From positions 1 through 10,221 of the forward strand of contig WJJU01000843.1 in the NCBI GenBank assembly GCA_014729595.1: a stretch of DNA of 10,221 nucleotides, written 5' to 3'. Shown here piece by piece: positions 7,046 to 10,221 of this stretch (its first letter is position 1; each line of letters opens with the position of its first letter). The notes beneath the pieces were generated by a model. It was not told the origin of the DNA and did no database searches. It saw only the letters and a list, made by a program, of their open reading frames with translations. Source of the DNA: Chitinivibrionales bacterium (GTDB lineage: Bacteria > Fibrobacterota > Chitinivibrionia > Chitinivibrionales > WJMI01). The translations under genes and the position numbers were made by a program.

Positions 7046-7472
7046 TACAATCAAAATACCGTGCAATTTTTTGGAGATTTGGTTTAACCCTTTTCGCTAT
7101 ACTCTCAAATACCCGCGGTTCCTCGCTTTTATGATTTTCGTCCATCTCAAACTCTTCTTTGTATGTCAATAGCGTCTTTCCATCGATTTCTTGATAGTGG
7201 TGCAACACAATTAGAAATTGAAATGGATTTAGCGGATCCATTCTATGCGTAATCATAGTCAGGCTTTCAGGGACCATTATTCTTTCCGAGACCCATTCTC
7301 CCACGCTCTTTACGGATAACTTGTATCTCTTAATTCTTTCGTTTTGTAGAATGAGCTGATTATCAATGTCCGCATCCGGATTTAGTTTCCGAATAAACCC
7401 GAGGTCACCAATCTCTTCAAATGCTCTCTGTGCATTGCAGTTTAATGTAACGGTTTCGGCTATATGTGGCAT
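7038..7472 (-). CDS. SRPBCC-family protein, polyketide cyclase/aromatase-like
   Basis: This 144-aa protein is about the usual length for the START/Bet v 1-like (SRPBCC) superfamily and matches its order of elements. An opening strand (MPHIAETVTLN) leads into the helix pair NAQRAFEEIGDLGFIRKLNPD (13-33). Then come antiparallel strands: ERIKRYKLSV 45-54, EWVSERIMVPE 59-69, LTMITHRM 71-78, FLIVLHHYQEID 86-97 and KTLLTYKEEFEM 99-110. A long C-terminal helix (about 118-140) ends the fold. The ERIKRY to W-x-S-x-R pattern resembles TcmN/WhiE-type aromatase/cyclases. Such proteins bind hydrophobic ligands in a deep cavity; some cyclise polyketides, many only bind or carry. No polyketide synthase is visible here. 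ATG 7472 was chosen because GGAGG lies 7 nt upstream. An in-frame ATG at 7529 would add a basic 19-residue tail not expected in the family. Confidence 0.8.
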   Translation of the reverse strand: MPHIAETVTLNCNAQRAFEEIGDLGFIRKLNPDADIDNQLILQNERIKRYKLSVKSVGEWVSERIMVPESLTMITHRMDPLNPFQFLIVLHHYQEIDGKTLLTYKEEFEMDENHKSEEPRVFESIAKRVKPNLQKIARYFDCNE

Positions 7473-7479
7473 TTTCATT

Positions 7480-7484
7480 CCTCC
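7480..7484 (-). promoter_or_regulatory. Shine-Dalgarno deciding the SRPBCC start
   Basis: GGAGG lies 7 nt before the ATG at 7472 and immediately (1 nt) before another in-frame ATG at 7478, which is therefore unlikely to be used. It argues against the longer reading from 7529. Confidence 0.75.
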
Positions 7485-7740
7485 ATTAGATTTAGTAACC
7501 TTTTGTCCAACTTTTGCTTTTCGTTTCATGTATGGTGTCCGAACCGTCTTCTGACCCGGCTCATTAGGATCAACCTGGTACGTACTTTCCCATTCACGTT
7601 ATTACTTTGGACTGAATACATAAGCCTCCCTCGTCATTAAAGATCTCACCCCAACATTCTTTGAATTCAGATATGGTTCGGCGGGCTGCTTGTGACGGCT
7701 ATAGTACGTTCTGATTAAAAAATGGTAGTTTCTTTCTCAA
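7485..7740. other. Gap between the SCP2 and SRPBCC genes with faint coding-like traces
   Basis: This is the largest gap of the window, 268 nt between the two genes. On the minus strand one frame from about 7701 reads PSQAARRTISEFKECWGE and ends at a TGA near 7595. Another frame starting there reads REWESTYQVDPNEPGQK and runs without a stop into the SRPBCC frame. Together they could be a short gene broken by a one-base shift, or chance. A 31-codon ORF (7621-7526) follows GAGGGAGG and is rich in arginine, but looks random. I see no terminator hairpin or clear promoter. Confidence 0.25.
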
Positions 7741-8154
7741 TTAAGCAAGATAACCATCGAAGCATTTCGTGAATTTTAGTAAGTCGGCTACCGAACCTTT
7801 CGAAATATTCAATTTTTTTCGAAGCATTAGAAGCATTGGGTTCCCTCCATTGTTTACGAGTCGCAAATATTCGGTTGCATCCGCATCAATGATAACATCG
7901 GCATCATTACGGACATCCACCTCCATTTGTATTTTGCATTCGCCCTTATGGATAGACAAACACCATGAGGATACATTTCCCGTTCGTTCGGTAAATCTAT
8001 ATTGGACAATCAATTGCGTATTTTTAGATTTATCGCCGTTGAACTTCTCTCCCAATGACCGCACGAATGACTCAATCGAAGAATACTTCTCATAAGTTAC
8101 GGCTTCACTATTTTTTCCTACAAGTCTTTTCAGTTCATCGAAAATATCGCTCAT
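7741..8154 (-). CDS. Stand-alone SCP2 sterol-carrier-like protein
   Basis: This 137-aa protein has the order of a complete SCP2 domain: a leading helix (SIESFVRSLGEKFNG 26-40), paired strands (TQLIVQYRFTE 46-56 and SSWCLSIHKGECKIQMEV 62-79), the ADVIIDADATEYLRLVNNG core (85-103), and closing helices (PMLLMLRKKLNISKGSVADL 106-125) where the family usually has a GKLKIKGD-like turn. SCP2 domains bind fatty acyl chains, sterols and other hydrophobic ligands in a cavity and have no catalysis of their own. The domain lines up with the third SCP2-like module of the radical SAM protein at 1-2317 (EKF, QYxxxY/F, W-x-x-S-I, LVN-G), so the two may handle the same ligand class. No signal peptide is present, so it acts in the cytoplasm. 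It starts 99 nt after the upstream radical SAM gene with only a weak Shine-Dalgarno. Confidence 0.75.
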   Translation of the reverse strand: MSDIFDELKRLVGKNSEAVTYEKYSSIESFVRSLGEKFNGDKSKNTQLIVQYRFTERTGNVSSWCLSIHKGECKIQMEVDVRNDADVIIDADATEYLRLVNNGGNPMLLMLRKKLNISKGSVADLLKFTKCFDGYLA

Positions 8155-8253
8155 AGTAATCAGCCTACGATTTCGAACGGATTATAATCAACAGTTTTAT
8201 GAGAAATACTTAATGGCTCCTTCACTACTTAAGATGGGCAGTAATTATAGTTT

Positions 8254-10119
8254 TCAAGCCGGTGCGTTTATCCTCTCCGCCTCCGTCATAAATGCCTCTC
8301 GACTCGAGCCGGAGAATTCAGGTAACGCTCGGATATCTAAAAGCTTGCCGTTTTCTCCTACAAATACAGCATAGGGGACACTTAGATCTTCAATATTCAG
8401 GGCTTGCACAAATCGACTTTCCCAGTCAATGAGCCGGTTTATACCTCGTGCGCTCTCTCGAATGTGACCCAACACAAATTCTTTCGACACAAAAAAGCGT
8501 AAGCTTTCGATAGCGGAGATATAATGTACTATGACATCCTTTCTTTGCGAAAAAGCATCCGCTATGAAATGGATCCAGGGGCCGGCTTTTGGCCCCGACT
8601 CTCTGCTTTCTATAAGTATCAAAAGAGATCTATTAGCCCCCCAATCCAAACTAACCAGTTGATTATTCATATCGGGGAGTACGATACGAGGAAGATTATC
8701 TAAAATCCGCACTTTCGATTGAGGCAAAATCGTTCCACTTATTAAATCTTGCTTACGATCATCTTCGGATAGCCGTTTTTCTAATGTAATTCCTACAAAT
8801 AGCCATTTGGAATATTTTTGCATATAACTCTTTATCAGATCAAATGCTTCTTTTTTCATCTCCCTCGAAAGGTAGAATTTCGGAGGAAAGAGTAAATTTT
8901 CTCCCGCTTCGACAAATCCCTCTTCCCGTGCTATTGTGGCCATCTCCGTATTCGAACATATCACTATACCGACATTGGCGACTACTTCAGGATTTGCGGT
9001 CGGTTTTGTAAGCTCAACCGTTGACAGCGTGTCCCGCAATGTTTTCGCATTTTCTCCGGGGCCGCCGATCAATAGGTAATGGGAAAACTTTATTTCATAT
9101 TTATGACAGTATTCGGAACAACGGATTATTGACTCCTTGCAGAACCCCGGTCTTTTTAACCGCTCCCCCATCGTGGGGGAGCCCGTTATTGTATCAAAAT
9201 CAAGATGCACGCATCCGGATTCTTTGGCCAACTTGAAGAATTCCTCGGGCAGGGTATCGGAAGGGTAAGGATGAATATTGCCTGTCCATTTGAATGAAAG
9301 GTCATTATCAAGCATTTTAGCCATAAACTTTACGGCATTACCCCGTGGAAAATTCATGGCAAAATCAATTATATGGAATTCTTTTATTCCTTGCGACTGC
9401 AGATATTTGAGTTCGTTTACAACTTCGTCTAATGATCTAAGCCTAAATTCTGGGCTATAAAAATTTACACTTGAGCAATATATGCATCTAAACGGACATC
9501 CTCGGGATAGACTTATGGCTTCTTGTGTTCTCAAGCCAAGCTCACTGTTTATGGTATAGTATTCCTTTCTATAAAATCTTCTGTTAACCATGGGGTAGAT
9601 GTCAATATCACGCGCGTAGGACATTTTATTTTTCACATATCGCTCCCCGTCCTTATAAACGGTTCCATTAACATCCCCCGGCCCGCCCCCTTCCATTATA
9701 GATTTAATTAGATTATCGAATGCCTTTTCTCCTTCACCCCATATTCCCATCGTTGCTCCGGTAAATTTTAGAATAGTCTCAGGATCATTTGAAAAACCAC
9801 CACCACCCAAAACTATCGGCACATTCGTTACCGTGCGACAGGTTTCCACCACCTCTTTTATAATAGGTAGAAAAAACTGCGGAGGGTCATCCATAAACGT
9901 ACAGTAATTACGAATACCAACACCAATTAGCTTCGGTTGGATTTTAGCTATTGCGGAAATAATTTGCTTTTTTATTTCATTCTCTGGAAGGAAACAAAGG
10001 TCCAGCAACTCGGTTTCATGGCCCCGCTTCTCCAAATATGATGCAACCGATGCGATGCCGACAGGAAGCACAAAGGATGGATACCCCAACCTATTTGTCG
10101 ATATAAACAAAATTTTCAT
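8254..10119 (-). CDS. B12-binding radical SAM enzyme with a cysteine-free thioredoxin-like C-terminal domain
   Basis: This 621-aa protein has three parts. Residues 1-145 form a cobalamin-binding Rossmann domain (MKILFISTN, LPVGIASVASYLEKRGH at 18-34, IVLGGGGFSNDPE at 102-114, GIWGEGE at 125-131) without a DxHxxG ligand motif. Residues about 200-430 form the radical SAM barrel, with C208, C212 and C215 (GCPFRCIYC) binding the [4Fe-4S] cluster and IGGPGE at 351-356. Residues about 462-621 look like a redoxin fold: LPDMNNQLVSLDWG at 481-494 as the entry strands, LLILIESRE at 499-507, and the SVPYAVFVGENGKLL stretch at 580-594 with the expected cis-proline position. The usual CxxC is replaced by SGPKAGPW, and the whole domain contains no cysteine, so it cannot do thiol redox chemistry. 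Family members methylate or rearrange unactivated carbons; the substrate here is unknown. The start is fixed by AGGG 5 nt upstream and by the typical MKI opening. It is the first gene of the visible series. Confidence 0.94.
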   Translation of the reverse strand: MKILFISTNRLGYPSFVLPVGIASVASYLEKRGHETELLDLCFLPENEIKKQIISAIAKIQPKLIGVGIRNYCTFMDDPPQFFLPIIKEVVETCRTVTNVPIVLGGGGFSNDPETILKFTGATMGIWGEGEKAFDNLIKSIMEGGGPGDVNGTVYKDGERYVKNKMSYARDIDIYPMVNRRFYRKEYYTINSELGLRTQEAISLSRGCPFRCIYCSSVNFYSPEFRLRSLDEVVNELKYLQSQGIKEFHIIDFAMNFPRGNAVKFMAKMLDNDLSFKWTGNIHPYPSDTLPEEFFKLAKESGCVHLDFDTITGSPTMGERLKRPGFCKESIIRCSEYCHKYEIKFSHYLLIGGPGENAKTLRDTLSTVELTKPTANPEVVANVGIVICSNTEMATIAREEGFVEAGENLLFPPKFYLSREMKKEAFDLIKSYMQKYSKWLFVGITLEKRLSEDDRKQDLISGTILPQSKVRILDNLPRIVLPDMNNQLVSLDWGANRSLLILIESRESGPKAGPWIHFIADAFSQRKDVIVHYISAIESLRFFVSKEFVLGHIRESARGINRLIDWESRFVQALNIEDLSVPYAVFVGENGKLLDIRALPEFSGSSREAFMTEAERINAPA

Positions 10120-10124
10120 GATAG

Positions 10125-10128
10125 CCCT
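10125..10128 (-). promoter_or_regulatory. Shine-Dalgarno of the first radical SAM gene
   Basis: AGGG lies 5 nt before the ATG at 10119. A TATACAAT stretch just upstream (about 10136-10143, minus strand) could be a -10 box, but no convincing -35 box sits at the right distance. Confidence 0.5.
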
Positions 10129-10221
10129 GCCAAATTGTATACCATTAGATTAAAGCTGTTCATTATCGTTACTTTTGCGGTTTATCGAACATTCATGGTG
10201 CATTTCCCATATACATAGCAC

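Noticed and set aside
7526..7621. 31-codon ORF after GAGGGAGG, ending in an ATGA overlap with an in-frame ATG of the SRPBCC reading frame
   Set aside because: The arginine-rich product looks random, and the SRPBCC start with the better-spaced GGAGG lies 57 nt further on, so the overlap is probably chance. It is kept in mind as a possible leader peptide.
10151..10221. Open frame entering from the right edge, 23 codons ending in NDNEQL and TAA on the minus strand
   Set aside because: It could be the tail of an upstream gene, but all three minus-strand frames here are short and nothing favours one of them.

Overview
The window holds eight convincing protein genes, all on the minus strand, so it is read from right to left. 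Two intact β-barrel proteins with signal peptides and a periplasmic TPR protein point to a diderm (Gram-negative-type) bacterium. Base composition is moderate, clearly not GC-rich. Most starts are ATG with a good Shine-Dalgarno. I cannot name the phylum from sequence alone; the barrel and TPR types would fit the Fibrobacterota or other deep-branching diderms, but this is a guess. There are no tRNA or rRNA genes, CRISPR arrays or insertion sequences that I can support.

Layout in transcription order: (1) a B12-binding radical SAM enzyme with a cysteine-free thioredoxin-like C-terminal domain (10119-8254); (2) a stand-alone SCP2-type lipid-carrier protein (8154-7741); (3) an SRPBCC / polyketide cyclase-like ligand-binding protein (7472-7038), with a possible 39-codon ORF overlapping its stop; (4, 5) two paralogous outer-membrane β-barrels, both 356 aa (6831-5761 and 5651-4581); (6) a periplasmic TPR protein resembling TRAP T-components (4588-3812), overlapping barrel 2 by 8 nt; (7) an MFS transporter (3770-2520); (8) a second B12-binding radical SAM enzyme whose C-terminal half looks like three consecutive SCP2-like modules (2317 to the left edge, where it is cut).

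Taken together this looks like a pathway for making or modifying a hydrophobic small molecule (lipid, isoprenoid or polyketide-like) and moving it through the envelope. Two cobalamin-dependent radical SAM enzymes could methylate or rearrange unactivated carbons. SCP2 and SRPBCC domains have greasy cavities that could hold the substrate. The MFS protein could carry it across the inner membrane, and the TPR protein and two barrels could act in the periplasm and outer membrane. The gene families are read from sequence; the joint pathway is inference. The most unusual items are the radical SAM enzyme carrying its own apparent array of lipid-binding modules, and the other radical SAM enzyme carrying a thioredoxin fold with no cysteines.
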